A DNA stretch of 17,422 nt from CAZQIC01 sp964593555 (GTDB taxonomy: Bacteria; Bacteroidota; Bacteroidia; JAFLBG01), in the NCBI GenBank assembly GCA_964593555.1, contig CAZQIC010000106.1, positions 1 through 17,422 on the forward strand, written 5' to 3'. Position numbers and translations under genes: made by a program. This document shows positions 8,149 to 17,100 of the stretch, piece by piece (the stretch's first letter is position 1; each line of letters begins with the position of its first letter). The notes under the pieces are model-generated. The model was not told where the DNA came from. It saw only the letters and a program-made list of their open reading frames with translations, and searched no databases.

Positions 8149-8274
8149 GGCTATTTTTAGAAAAGATTAGGAGGCAATGCTGAAAATTATGCAGGAAAGC
8201 ATGATTGGCAAAATATGTTTTCAAGGTAAATATCCAAAAAGGGAAATGTGCGTTTTATTCGATAGATTTATGTA

Positions 8275-11200
8275 ATGAAACGCGTGCAGTATATAAATCA
8301 TCTTCTTCTCGCATTTTTATTTTTGCTCTACATGATTACTGCCTGCTATTCATCAAATCCGGGATCAGTGTACGATCTCTCTGAGTTGAAAATATCCGGC
8401 ATAAATTTTACAGAGAACAAGGGACAAATTATTGATGGGAACCATAACCTGCGTCCGGACATTTTGTATGTGGGAGATGGAGGTGGCATGAAAGTGTATC
8501 TGAGAAAATCCGGCATTAGTTATGTGTTGAGTAAAACAACAGCGAAAAAAGATGAGGAAAAAGTGTTGAACGAAAGAACTGGGATGGAAAATGAAATACA
8601 ACAAATTACAAATATTCATCTGCACAGAATAGACCTGGACTTTGTCGATTGCAATAGCAACATCACTATACTCAGGGATAATGAGGCGCAAGGATATTCA
8701 AATTACTATTATGGTCATTGTCCTAAAGGGATAACCAATGTACATTCTTATAATAGGGTTGTGTATCAAAATGTTTTTCCCAATATTGATTTTGTTTTTT
8801 ACGGAGGGAAAAAGGAAGGATTGAAATATGATATAATTGTTAAGCCAGGAGGTGATCCCAATAATATAAAGCTGAAATATAGCGGAGCAGATGAATTAGA
8901 AATTACAAACGGAGAATTAAAAATTAAAAATTCTATCGCTGAAATAACTGAGAATATCCCAAAAGTTTACCAAAATATAAATGGAAAAGTCATTGAAATA
9001 AAGACTGAATATATTCTTCATGGAACAACTTTGAACTTTAAACTAGGAACTTTCAACTCAGCTTTTTCGCTGGTGATTGATCCCTGGGCGACCTATTTCG
9101 GGGGCAATAAAAGTGACTACTCAACAGGCATCGCAACAGATAACGCAGGTAATACTGTGATTTCCGGATATACTCTTGGTGGTACTTTTCCTGTTGGGGC
9201 CGCCGGAGCCAGTGTTGTTCAGCAGTCGGCGTTTGGTGGAATGGTAGGGCTATACGATGCTTTCATTGTTAAATTTGATCCGGCCGGAGCATTGCAGTGG
9301 GCAACTTTTTATGGAGGTGACCAGGATGATAGAGGCATGGGCATTGCTACTGATAATGGAGGGAATGTGCTTGTTACCGGATATACTGGCGGAGGTACTT
9401 TTCCTACTGGATCTACAGGGGCAAATATAGTTCAACAAGCAGCGTATGGAGGAGGATCACTTGATGCCTTTGTTGTGAAGTTTAATGTCTTAGGCGCAAT
9501 GCAGTGGGCGACCTTTTATGGTGGTGACCAAAAGGAGGAGGCTTACGGAATTGCTATAGATAATTTAGATAACCCTGTGATCACAGGCCACACAGGAGGC
9601 GGCACATTCCCTATAGGATTCACAGGAGGCAATGTAGTTCAACAAGCGGCGTATGGAGGAGCATTATGGGATGTTTTTGTCGTAAAATTCAATTCTACAG
9701 GAGCGATGCAATGGGCCACCTATTGTGGGGGGGATAAAATTGATTTGGCTTATGCTATTGCAATAGACAATGCGAATAATCCGGTTATTACCGGGTCAAG
9801 TCAGGGTGGCACTTTCCCTGTCGGATTTACAGGAGCAAATGTGGTGCATCAAGCTGTTTATGGGGGAGGTCCGATTCGTGATATAATTGTAGTGAAATAC
9901 AATTCTATTGGAGTGCGGCAATGGGCTACTTTTTTAGGTGGGGCGGTGAATGAGGCGGGTAATGCTATTGCTACAGATAATAATGGCAATGTAGTGATCA
10001 CGGGATGGAATTTAGGAGCAGGTTTCCCTGTTGCCGCTACTGCAGGCAATGTTATGCAGCAATCAGTATCCGGAGGAAGTAGTGATGCCATTGTTGCAAA
10101 ATTTGATCCTACCGGAGTTATGCTGTGGGCGACATATTATGGTACAAATCAGCCGGAGACAGGCTTTGGTATTACAATTGATCTCAATAATAATATTTAT
10201 ATGTTGATGGAAGCAGAAGATGTTTCCACTCCTTCATTGGTTGATCCTTGCAGTTACCAAACCTTATTTAATGCAGGTTTTGGTTCAAGTCAGAGCGGTG
10301 GGCCACCGGAGGATCAACTCTTAGTAAAGTTTAAACCCAATGGGGAAAAAACTTGTGCAAGTTACCTTGGTGGTCGTGGGGAAGATGATCTAGATAATGG
10401 AGCGGGAATAACTATCAATGGCAATTCACTATTTATAACAGGCGCAACAGATGGCGGATACCCGGTAACACCTGGTGTTGCGCAAACAGCGTATGCAGGG
10501 CCAAATACTTTTTTTTATTCAGGCGGTAGTGATGTTTTTGTAACTTCTATATGTGCGAATATTTGTGAGGGCCCATTGTCATTGGGATTAAGTATTACAA
10601 CGGATACTAACAATGTATGCTCCAATGTGCCAATTAATTATTCTTTTGCCATAAATAATTCCTGTGATACCACTGGCTATCTCTTTCAATGGACATTTAC
10701 AGGAGGCACTCCCTCCAGTTCAAGCGCAAGAAATCCGGCAATTTTTTATAATGCTTCCGGAAATCATACTGCAAAAGTTGTGGTAACTACGCCCTGTAAA
10801 AAAGATTCTGTGAGCCAGTCCAAAAATATAACAGTCATTAATAATGTCAATACAAGTGGCAGCCAAAACATTTGTCAGGGACAATCAGTTTCCATTCATG
10901 GAGCAAGTCAAAGTATTGCAGGAGTGTACACACAAACTTTTGCGGCTGCCATAGGTTGTGATAGTATATCAGCAATTACACTCGTGGTAAATAGTATCAG
11001 CAGTAGTACTGTTAATCCCAATGCCTGCAGTAGTTATATTCACAATGCACAAACATACACTATCACTGGTGTATATTCCCAAACACTTACTAATCTTGGT
11101 GGATGCGATAGTGTTCTTTCTATTAACTTAACTATAGGAAGTCCAATTAATACTTCGGGCAGTCAAAACATTTGTCAGGGACAGTCTATTCCCATTCATG

Positions 11201-12408
11201 GAATAAATCAAAGTACGCCAGGCATATACTCTCAAACTTTTGTAGCAACAGGCGGTTGTGATAGTATATCAGCAATTTCACTCGCTGTAAATAGCATAAG
11301 CAATAATACTGTTACTGTAAATGCCTGCAATAGCTATACACTTAATGGACAAAGTTATTCCAGCAACGGAATTTATACTCAAACACTTGCCAATGCAATG
11401 GGCTGCGACAGCCTGCTAACTCTCGATCTTACGATTAGCAATATTATTAATACAAATGGTAATCAAAGTGTTTGTCTGGGACAATCAGTTCTCATACACG
11501 GGATAAACCAAAGTACTCCCGGAGTGTACACGCAGACTTTTGCACTTGGCGGAGGCTGTGACAGTGTATCTGCAATTACACTTCTTGTAAAAAGTATAAG
11601 CAGCAGCACTGTTAATCCGAATGCTTGCAATAATTATACTCACAATGCACAAACGTATGCTGCGAGTGGCATTTATACACAAACACTTACCAATGCTTCA
11701 GGCTGTGATAGTATACTTACTATTAATTTAACTATTAGCACTGCACCCAGCAGCAATGGAAATATAGATATTTGTCAGGGACAAATTGCTTCCATTCATG
11801 GTATAAATCAAACTATAGCCGGGCTGTATACACAAACATACACAGCTGCTAATGGTTGTGACAGCGTATCATCTATAACATTAACTGTTTTTACTATTCC
11901 TATTGCCAATATAGGTGCTGATAGTACTATAATAGCTGGTCAGGGTATAACCATTTCAACACCACCTGTTGCAGGAAGTAATTATCAATGGAGTACAGGA
12001 GAAATTACAGCTACGATTAACGTACATCCTACAATTACTTCAACATATGTACTTTTAATTACCGATAGTGATGGTTGCACTGCAACAGATACAATAACTG
12101 TTTTTGTAGAAAAGCCTTGCAACGATAACACAGAAGTATTTGTGCCCAATTCATTTTCACCTAATGGCGATGGACAAAATGATGTATTGAAATTATACTC
12201 CACTGGTTCTCCGGAAATTATTTACTTCGCCATCTATGATCGCTGGGGTGAAAAAGTTTTTGAGAGCAATGACATTGCTGCTGTATGGGATGGCAGATAT
12301 AAAAATCGGTTGGAAGATACTGCTGTATTTGCGTATCTTTTAAAAATAAGTTGTAAGGGTTCGACAGAAGAAAATGTGAAAAAGGGGAATATAAGTTTGT
12401 TGAGGTAG
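8275..12408 (+). CDS. Giant T9SS-secreted DUF7948/SBBP/PKD protein with GCDS repeats
   Basis: This is a complete 1377-residue surface protein. The N-terminus is a hydrophobic signal ('LLLAFLFLLYM') ending in ITAC, so Cys24 fits a lipobox although an ordinary signal peptidase I site is possible. A DUF7948-like domain (about 40-268; 'FTENKGQI', 'NVFPNIDFVFYGG', ending 'LVIDPW') leads into seven SBBP repeats (271-762, 'WATFYGGD...GIAxDN...TG...GGTFP'). A PKD-like domain (about 766-858) follows, then 3.5 copies of a 100-residue tandem repeat (859-1205, 'CxGQSxxIHG...GxYxQTF...GCDS'), one Ig-like module (1206-1280) and a type B T9SS sorting domain (about 1286-1377, 'VPNSFSPNGDGQND', 'YDRWGEKVFE', ending KKGNISLLR). 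It is paralogous in its front half to the divergent gene at 5110-8103 and shares a 171-bp intergenic region with it (from 8104). No good promoter match was found for it there. An adhesin-like role is inferred. Confidence 0.88.
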   Translation: MKRVQYINHLLLAFLFLLYMITACYSSNPGSVYDLSELKISGINFTENKGQIIDGNHNLRPDILYVGDGGGMKVYLRKSGISYVLSKTTAKKDEEKVLNERTGMENEIQQITNIHLHRIDLDFVDCNSNITILRDNEAQGYSNYYYGHCPKGITNVHSYNRVVYQNVFPNIDFVFYGGKKEGLKYDIIVKPGGDPNNIKLKYSGADELEITNGELKIKNSIAEITENIPKVYQNINGKVIEIKTEYILHGTTLNFKLGTFNSAFSLVIDPWATYFGGNKSDYSTGIATDNAGNTVISGYTLGGTFPVGAAGASVVQQSAFGGMVGLYDAFIVKFDPAGALQWATFYGGDQDDRGMGIATDNGGNVLVTGYTGGGTFPTGSTGANIVQQAAYGGGSLDAFVVKFNVLGAMQWATFYGGDQKEEAYGIAIDNLDNPVITGHTGGGTFPIGFTGGNVVQQAAYGGALWDVFVVKFNSTGAMQWATYCGGDKIDLAYAIAIDNANNPVITGSSQGGTFPVGFTGANVVHQAVYGGGPIRDIIVVKYNSIGVRQWATFLGGAVNEAGNAIATDNNGNVVITGWNLGAGFPVAATAGNVMQQSVSGGSSDAIVAKFDPTGVMLWATYYGTNQPETGFGITIDLNNNIYMLMEAEDVSTPSLVDPCSYQTLFNAGFGSSQSGGPPEDQLLVKFKPNGEKTCASYLGGRGEDDLDNGAGITINGNSLFITGATDGGYPVTPGVAQTAYAGPNTFFYSGGSDVFVTSICANICEGPLSLGLSITTDTNNVCSNVPINYSFAINNSCDTTGYLFQWTFTGGTPSSSSARNPAIFYNASGNHTAKVVVTTPCKKDSVSQSKNITVINNVNTSGSQNICQGQSVSIHGASQSIAGVYTQTFAAAIGCDSISAITLVVNSISSSTVNPNACSSYIHNAQTYTITGVYSQTLTNLGGCDSVLSINLTIGSPINTSGSQNICQGQSIPIHGINQSTPGIYSQTFVATGGCDSISAISLAVNSISNNTVTVNACNSYTLNGQSYSSNGIYTQTLANAMGCDSLLTLDLTISNIINTNGNQSVCLGQSVLIHGINQSTPGVYTQTFALGGGCDSVSAITLLVKSISSSTVNPNACNNYTHNAQTYAASGIYTQTLTNASGCDSILTINLTISTAPSSNGNIDICQGQIASIHGINQTIAGLYTQTYTAANGCDSVSSITLTVFTIPIANIGADSTIIAGQGITISTPPVAGSNYQWSTGEITATINVHPTITSTYVLLITDSDGCTATDTITVFVEKPCNDNTEVFVPNSFSPNGDGQNDVLKLYSTGSPEIIYFAIYDRWGEKVFESNDIAAVWDGRYKNRLEDTAVFAYLLKISCKGSTEENVKKGNISLLR
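9088..10560 (+). repeat. SBBP protein repeats (seven units, about 69 residues each)
   Basis: Units begin after Trp with AT(Y/F)xGG: ATYFGG, ATFYGG twice, ATYCGG, ATFLGG, ATYYGT, then ASYLGG. The first four units are most alike, sharing 'GGTFP(V/T/I)G..G.(N/S)(I/V)VxQ(A/S)(A/V)(Y/F)GG', visible also in the DNA. Units six and seven are irregular, with an insertion containing 'SCSYQTLF'-like sequence and 'GGSDVFVTSIC'. The array is longer per unit than that of the divergent paralogue. Confidence 0.8.
10849..11889 (+). repeat. 300-bp in-frame tandem repeat, 3.5 copies (GCDS repeats)
   Basis: Copies start at 10849, 11149, 11449 and 11749, exactly 300 bp apart, with no indels. Each 100-residue unit has two related halves. 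Half A reads 'N(T/S)xGxQxxCxGQSxxIHGxxQSxxGxYxQTFxxxxGCDSxSAI'. Half B reads 'SISxxTVxxNACxxYxxNxQxYxxxGxYxQTLxNxxGCDSxLxxxLTI'. The fourth copy stops after half A, giving the order ABABABA. DNA identity between copies is high, for example the shared ATTTGTCAGGGACA at the start of copies 1, 2 and 4. Paired Cys residues in each half suggest stabilising disulphides. Confidence 0.92.
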
Positions 12409-12468
12409 ATTATTTTTTTGTAGATTAAGATGCGATCGATTTTTGTATTTTTATTTTAAAATTATCTC

Positions 12469-14019
12469 TTGGTTTCTTCAACAGCATTATTTGATCTTAT
12501 TAAATCGCTTACTCCTTCCGAGAAAAGGCATTTCAAAATATTTTCGGCTAAAAGTTCAGTTAAGGAAAGCAGTAAATATGAGAAGTTGTTTGATATTATT
12601 TATAAACAGGACGTTTATAGTGAGGCGGAGATAAAAAAGAAAATGGCAGATGAAAAAGTTGCCGGTTATTTCCCTGTTGCCAAAAATTATCTTTATGAAC
12701 TCGTAAAAGATAGTTTACATGTATACCACCTTAATCTTTCCAGGGAATCTATATTTAAAAAAGAATTGCACAGCGTATCCATTCTGTATCAGAAAGGATT
12801 GTATGATCAATGTGAAAAATTGATCAGAAAGGTTGAGAAAGAAATGGCCGATGAGGAAAATTACCTTGGGCTGTATGAAATTCGGATCTGGAAACTTAAG
12901 CTGGCTAGAACGATAACAAAAAAAGTTAGCTATAAAACCTTCATTGATTTTGCAGATGAAGTAAAACATGCAATAGAAAATGAAAATAACAAGGCAGATT
13001 ATTCCAGGTTAATGTCTGTTGTTTCCTATTTGTTACGTTTGCCAAACGCCGAAAAAAACGAGGGTGTAAAAAAAAGATTAGAAGCGGCGCTTGCAGATCC
13101 GCTATTGTCCTCAATAGACAAAGCAATGAACAACGGTTCAAAAATTCTGTTCAATTATATTTATCTATTATACTATTCATTAATAATTAAGGATTACAGG
13201 AAGTCATTTGAATTTGGAAAAAAAAATGTGAGCATTTTTGAATCGAACCCCAAAATAATTAAGGAAGATCCCCTGAGTTACATTCGTGCTGTTAACAATC
13301 TTGCCTGGAGTGGCTTTCGCTTGAAAGCTTATGAAGAATGTGAAGCATTAGTTATTAGAATGAATGCCGTTTTAAAAAAGAATAAAATAAAACTTGATGT
13401 AAACGGAAGCGTAGGGGCATTTCTTCTCTATAACATTACGGTTACAAATGTTGCCATCAAAAAAGTGAATTTTGAAAAAATCCATTTAATCATCGATGAG
13501 CTGGAAAAAGGGTTTTCTCTGTATAAAGGGAAAATGTATATTTCGGATGAGATTTTGCTTACCTATAATGTGGCCTATTTATATTTCGGAATGGGGCAAT
13601 ACAAAAAATCACAGGTATGGCTCCACCAATTATTAAACATGGGGAATGATGATTTGCAGTGGGATATTTCAGAAGCTACCCGCATTTTGATGTTACTTAT
13701 TCATATTGAAAATGATGAAATGGATCTATTGAGTTATACATCCAGGTCTGTCAACCGCTTTTTCAAAAGAACGGGGAATTTAAATAAGGTGGAATTACTT
13801 TTTTTCAAATTTGTAAAGCAATTACTTTCTACTAAAAAGGACAAACGAGACATCTATAAGGATACATTGCAAGCATTCGAAAAAATAAGTAAAAAGGATA
13901 AAGAGAAATCACAAGCATTTAACAATATTGATTTTGCCTCATGGCTCGAAAGTAAAATCTACGAAAAATCTTTTGCAGCTGTTGTTAAAGAAAAATTAGC
14001 GTTCGTTTCCGGACGTTAG
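12469..14019 (+). CDS. Conserved-looking all-helical cytoplasmic protein of unknown function
   Basis: This 516-residue protein has no signal peptide or membrane segment. It is rich in Lys and Glu and appears helical throughout, with TPR-like helix pairs ('ILYQKGLYDQCEKLIRKVEKEM', 'AYLYFGMGQYKKSQVWLHQLL', both split here as description only). The N-terminal 'ALFDLIKSLTPSEKRHFK' is a pattern I recall from uncharacterised Bacteroidota proteins; I know no function. The start is TTG at 12469: an in-frame TAA lies at 12457-12459, no ATG or GTG is available before Met59, and starting there would remove the 'LFDLIKSL' region. It sits 60 bp after the giant T9SS gene with no convincing promoter or terminator between, so read-through is possible. 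A TPR-like scaffold or regulator is the best guess, held loosely. Confidence 0.8.
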   Translation: MVSSTALFDLIKSLTPSEKRHFKIFSAKSSVKESSKYEKLFDIIYKQDVYSEAEIKKKMADEKVAGYFPVAKNYLYELVKDSLHVYHLNLSRESIFKKELHSVSILYQKGLYDQCEKLIRKVEKEMADEENYLGLYEIRIWKLKLARTITKKVSYKTFIDFADEVKHAIENENNKADYSRLMSVVSYLLRLPNAEKNEGVKKRLEAALADPLLSSIDKAMNNGSKILFNYIYLLYYSLIIKDYRKSFEFGKKNVSIFESNPKIIKEDPLSYIRAVNNLAWSGFRLKAYEECEALVIRMNAVLKKNKIKLDVNGSVGAFLLYNITVTNVAIKKVNFEKIHLIIDELEKGFSLYKGKMYISDEILLTYNVAYLYFGMGQYKKSQVWLHQLLNMGNDDLQWDISEATRILMLLIHIENDEMDLLSYTSRSVNRFFKRTGNLNKVELLFFKFVKQLLSTKKDKRDIYKDTLQAFEKISKKDKEKSQAFNNIDFASWLESKIYEKSFAAVVKEKLAFVSGR

Positions 14020-14062
14020 GCGTAAAATTCCCTTTCCGTTCTAAAAAATCAAATAATTGCAT

Positions 14063-14100
14063 AATCCCTGCACTTAATACACAAATCCCCGCACTTTATA
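14063..14100 (+). repeat. Imperfect direct repeat, 17-bp units with 21-bp spacing
   Basis: AATCCCTGCACTTAATA (14063-14079) and AATCCCCGCACTTTATA (14084-14100) agree at 15 of 17 positions and are offset by 21 bp, two helical turns. They lie 59-96 bp before the start of the alpha-2-macroglobulin-like gene. A further TCCC falls another 21 bp on, at 14107-14110, but the similarity does not extend. The arrangement suits tandem binding of a regulator to one DNA face, though nothing identifies the protein. Confidence 0.45.
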
Positions 14101-14131
14101 AAAGCGTCCCTTTCAAGGTTTTTAATGCACC

Positions 14132-14139
14132 CATATTTG
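14132..14139 (+). promoter_or_regulatory. Possible -7 box of the alpha-2-macroglobulin-like gene
   Basis: CATATTTG matches TAnnTTTG at five of the six fixed positions and lies 19 bp before the ATG at 14159. No TTG occurs at the expected distance upstream, so this is a half-match. It lies downstream of the 17-bp direct repeats, which would then sit at about -45 to -80. Confidence 0.3.
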
Positions 14140-14158
14140 TGGTATAAATTAAAAACTA

Positions 14159-17100
14159 ATGAAAACTACCCGCAACTTCCGCTTTCTCGCATCGATCATC
14201 ATTTTTGTTATCATCGCGCTATTGAGTGCATGCTTTAACAGAAGACCAACCATTAATAGTACGAACCCGGCATTTGCAAAATACATTTCAGGGTTCACAT
14301 CAGGGATGGTCTCCCGAAAATCTAGCATTCGTATTGAGTTGGTTCATGGAGTAAATGAACCAGATACGGCCGGACATACAGGGCAAACTTATTTGGATTC
14401 AGCGGCGGCATATAATGCATCACTTACTCATCCTCTTCCGGATTCTTCCTTACTGGAAGATGCATTTTCGTTTGAACCTGAAATAAAGGGACACGCGATA
14501 TGGATAACTGACCGGATCATTGAATTTATTCCTTCGGAATTACTGCCGCCAAATCAACTGTATACTGCTGAATTTATTTTAAAAAATGTTGCTGTTGTAG
14601 ACAATGATCTGGAAAAATTCAATTTTCAGCTTTCGACGTATCCGCAAAATTTATTTGTGGCAGTTGATGGGTTACGGAACTATGATGATTATAATATTGA
14701 ATGGGAAAAGTTGACAGGAAAAATATCTACTTCTGATTACGAAGATACCACTGCCATAAAAAAAGTGTTGACAGTTACGCAGAATGGAAAATCGTTATTC
14801 GTAAAAATAACTCCCAGCTATCGCAACAATGAATTTTATTTTTATGTAGACAGTATTAAACGTACAGAAAAGCCGGGAAAGCTACTCGTAACTTGGAATG
14901 GAGAGGCAATAAAATCCATAACTACCGGAAACCAGGAAATTACTATTCCGGCATTGGGTGATTTTACAGTGATAGATGCCAAAGTAATAGACGATGGGGA
15001 TCAATATGTGGAGTTGACATTCAGTGATCCTATTTTATATAATCAGAATTTAAAAGGGATTATTAATATTCAGGGGATGGAGAACCTTACCTACACGGTA
15101 GAAAATAATCATGTAAAAGTTTTTTTACAGAATCGTATCGAGGGTGATAAGCTACTTTCGGTAACCAACGGTATTAAAAATTTCAGGGGATATAAAATGA
15201 GTGCAGCTTATAGTATCAGCCTGCATTTTGACGAGCCGAATCCATTGGTACGGATAAATGGGAATGGCTGTATTTTACCTAATTCAAACGGATTAATATT
15301 CCCTTTTGAGGCGATCAGTTTAAAAGCGGTTGATGTAAGAGTTGTTAAGATCTTTGAAAATAATGTACACCAGTTTTTACAGGTGAATAACCTCGATGGT
15401 AATGGTGGCCTGATGCGTGTTGGAAAAGTAATTGTGGAAAAAAGGATCGCATTGGATTATGATAAGAAAAAGAATTTGAAACAGTGGAACACTTTTGTTG
15501 TCGATCTCAAAAAGCTAATCTCTCCCGATCCTGGTGCCATCTATAAAGTGAGCATTAAATTTAATAAAGCCTATGCTATATGTAATTGTGATGATGCTGA
15601 AAACGAAGCAAGTGAAAATGGAGCCACGTTTGTTGAACAAGATGATAATTGGGATGAAAGATATTGGTATGGTGGTAGTTTTGATGATGGTTATGACTAT
15701 TGGGATGATTATTACGAGGGTTATTCTCCTTGTCAGAATTATTATTATTACGGGAAAGCAGTCAGCAGAAGTATCCTGGCTTCTGATATTGGCTTGATTT
15801 ATAAACTCGATGATAATAAAATGTCGCACGCCTTTGTAACAAACATGATCACAGCAAGGCCTATGCCCGGTGCTACAATTGAATATTATGATTATACAAG
15901 GCAGCTTATCGCTTCAGGTGTTGCAGGTGCTGATGGGATGCTGGATCTTCAGCTTAAACGTAAACCGTTTTTGATGCTAGCTAAATCCGGAAAGCAGCGG
16001 GGATATTTAAAGTTGCTGGATGGCAGCGCAAACTCCTTAAGCAAGTTTGATATAGAAGGAGAGGTAGTTCAAAAAGGTATAAAGGGTTTTATCTATGGCG
16101 AGCGTGGCGTGTGGCGTCCCGGAGATTCGCTGTATTTAAATTTTATTATGGAGGATAAAGAAAAGCGGCTACCTCCGAATCACCCGGTAAAATTTGAGTT
16201 GCGTGATCCTAATGGACAAATAGTATCCCAGGTAACAAAAACAAAAAATACAAATGGCTTATACGATTTTCGTACCGCAACTACAGCTGAAGCACCAACA
16301 GGGAATTATACGGCTACTGCCAAAGTAGGGAATCGAACATTTATGGAGTACCTGAAAATAGAAACGGTAAAACCCAACCGTTTAAAAATATATATGGATT
16401 TTGATAAAGGGAAAATAAATGATACAACAGCTAAACTTACAGTAAAATGGCTGCATGGTGCGATCGCGAAAAATTTGCATGCGGTGGTAAATGTAAGTGT
16501 CAACGAATCGCAAACATCCTTTGCTAAATATCGCTCCTATGAATTTGATTCACCGATAAGAAAGTATAGCGCAAATACTGAAGCTGTGTTTGATGGTAAT
16601 TTGGATGAAAAAGGAGAAGCACAGCTGAAAACCAATATAGACGTTGGGCAAACAGCTCCCGGAATGTTACGTGCTACATATATTTCCAAAGTATTCGAAG
16701 AGGGTGGTGATTTTAGTATCGACCGCTATAGCATACCATATTCTCCTTACAAAACATATGTAGGATTGGCTGCGCCGGAAACAAAAAGTTATGCAATGGA
16801 AACCGGGAACAAATATAAGTTTGATGTGGTAACTCTTGATGAGAAAGGATTATTGATAAATACAAGTAAGTTACAGGTGAAAATTTATAAAATACAATGG
16901 CGCTGGTGGTATGAAAGGGGTGATGAGAATTTTGCAAATTATATTTCCCGTTCCAGTACCGTTGTTGTAAAGGATACGATGATTAATGCAAAAGATGGTA
17001 AGGGTGGATTTAAGTTTGGAATAAATTATCCCGAGTATGGTCGTTATTTAATTACAGTTACTGATCCCGTTGGAGGCCATCAGACTGGTAAAATAGTGTA

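Noticed and set aside
8151..8160. CTATTTTTAG, the same 10-mer as the left-edge hairpin arm
   Set aside because: A single AT-rich 10-mer with no shared flanks and no second arm nearby; chance is adequate.
8205..8234. Possible promoter for the + strand giant gene: TTG (8205-8207), 19 nt, TAAATATC (8227-8234)
   Set aside because: Only four of six fixed -7 positions match in AT-rich DNA; TATGTTTT at 8214-8221 is better but has no TTG at the right distance.
9088..11889. Regular repeats as a CRISPR array
   Set aside because: The periodicity is coding, about 207 and 300 bp, in frame, with no short identical repeats and unique spacers.
12446..12462. TATTTTTA as a -7 box and the palindrome ATTTTAAAAT before the helical protein
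   Set aside because: The nearest TTG (12418-12420) is 25 nt away, too far for the consensus, and a 10-bp A/T palindrome is expected by chance here.
14020..14062. Terminator after the helical protein gene
   Set aside because: TTTCCGGA near 14006-14012 is a short palindrome without a stable stem or following T-run; no terminator can be supported.
15573..15797. Open frame overlapping the macroglobulin gene, and similar out-of-frame stretches in the other large genes
   Set aside because: They lie wholly inside well-supported genes, have low-complexity composition and no recognisable domain; they are by-products of repetitive codons.
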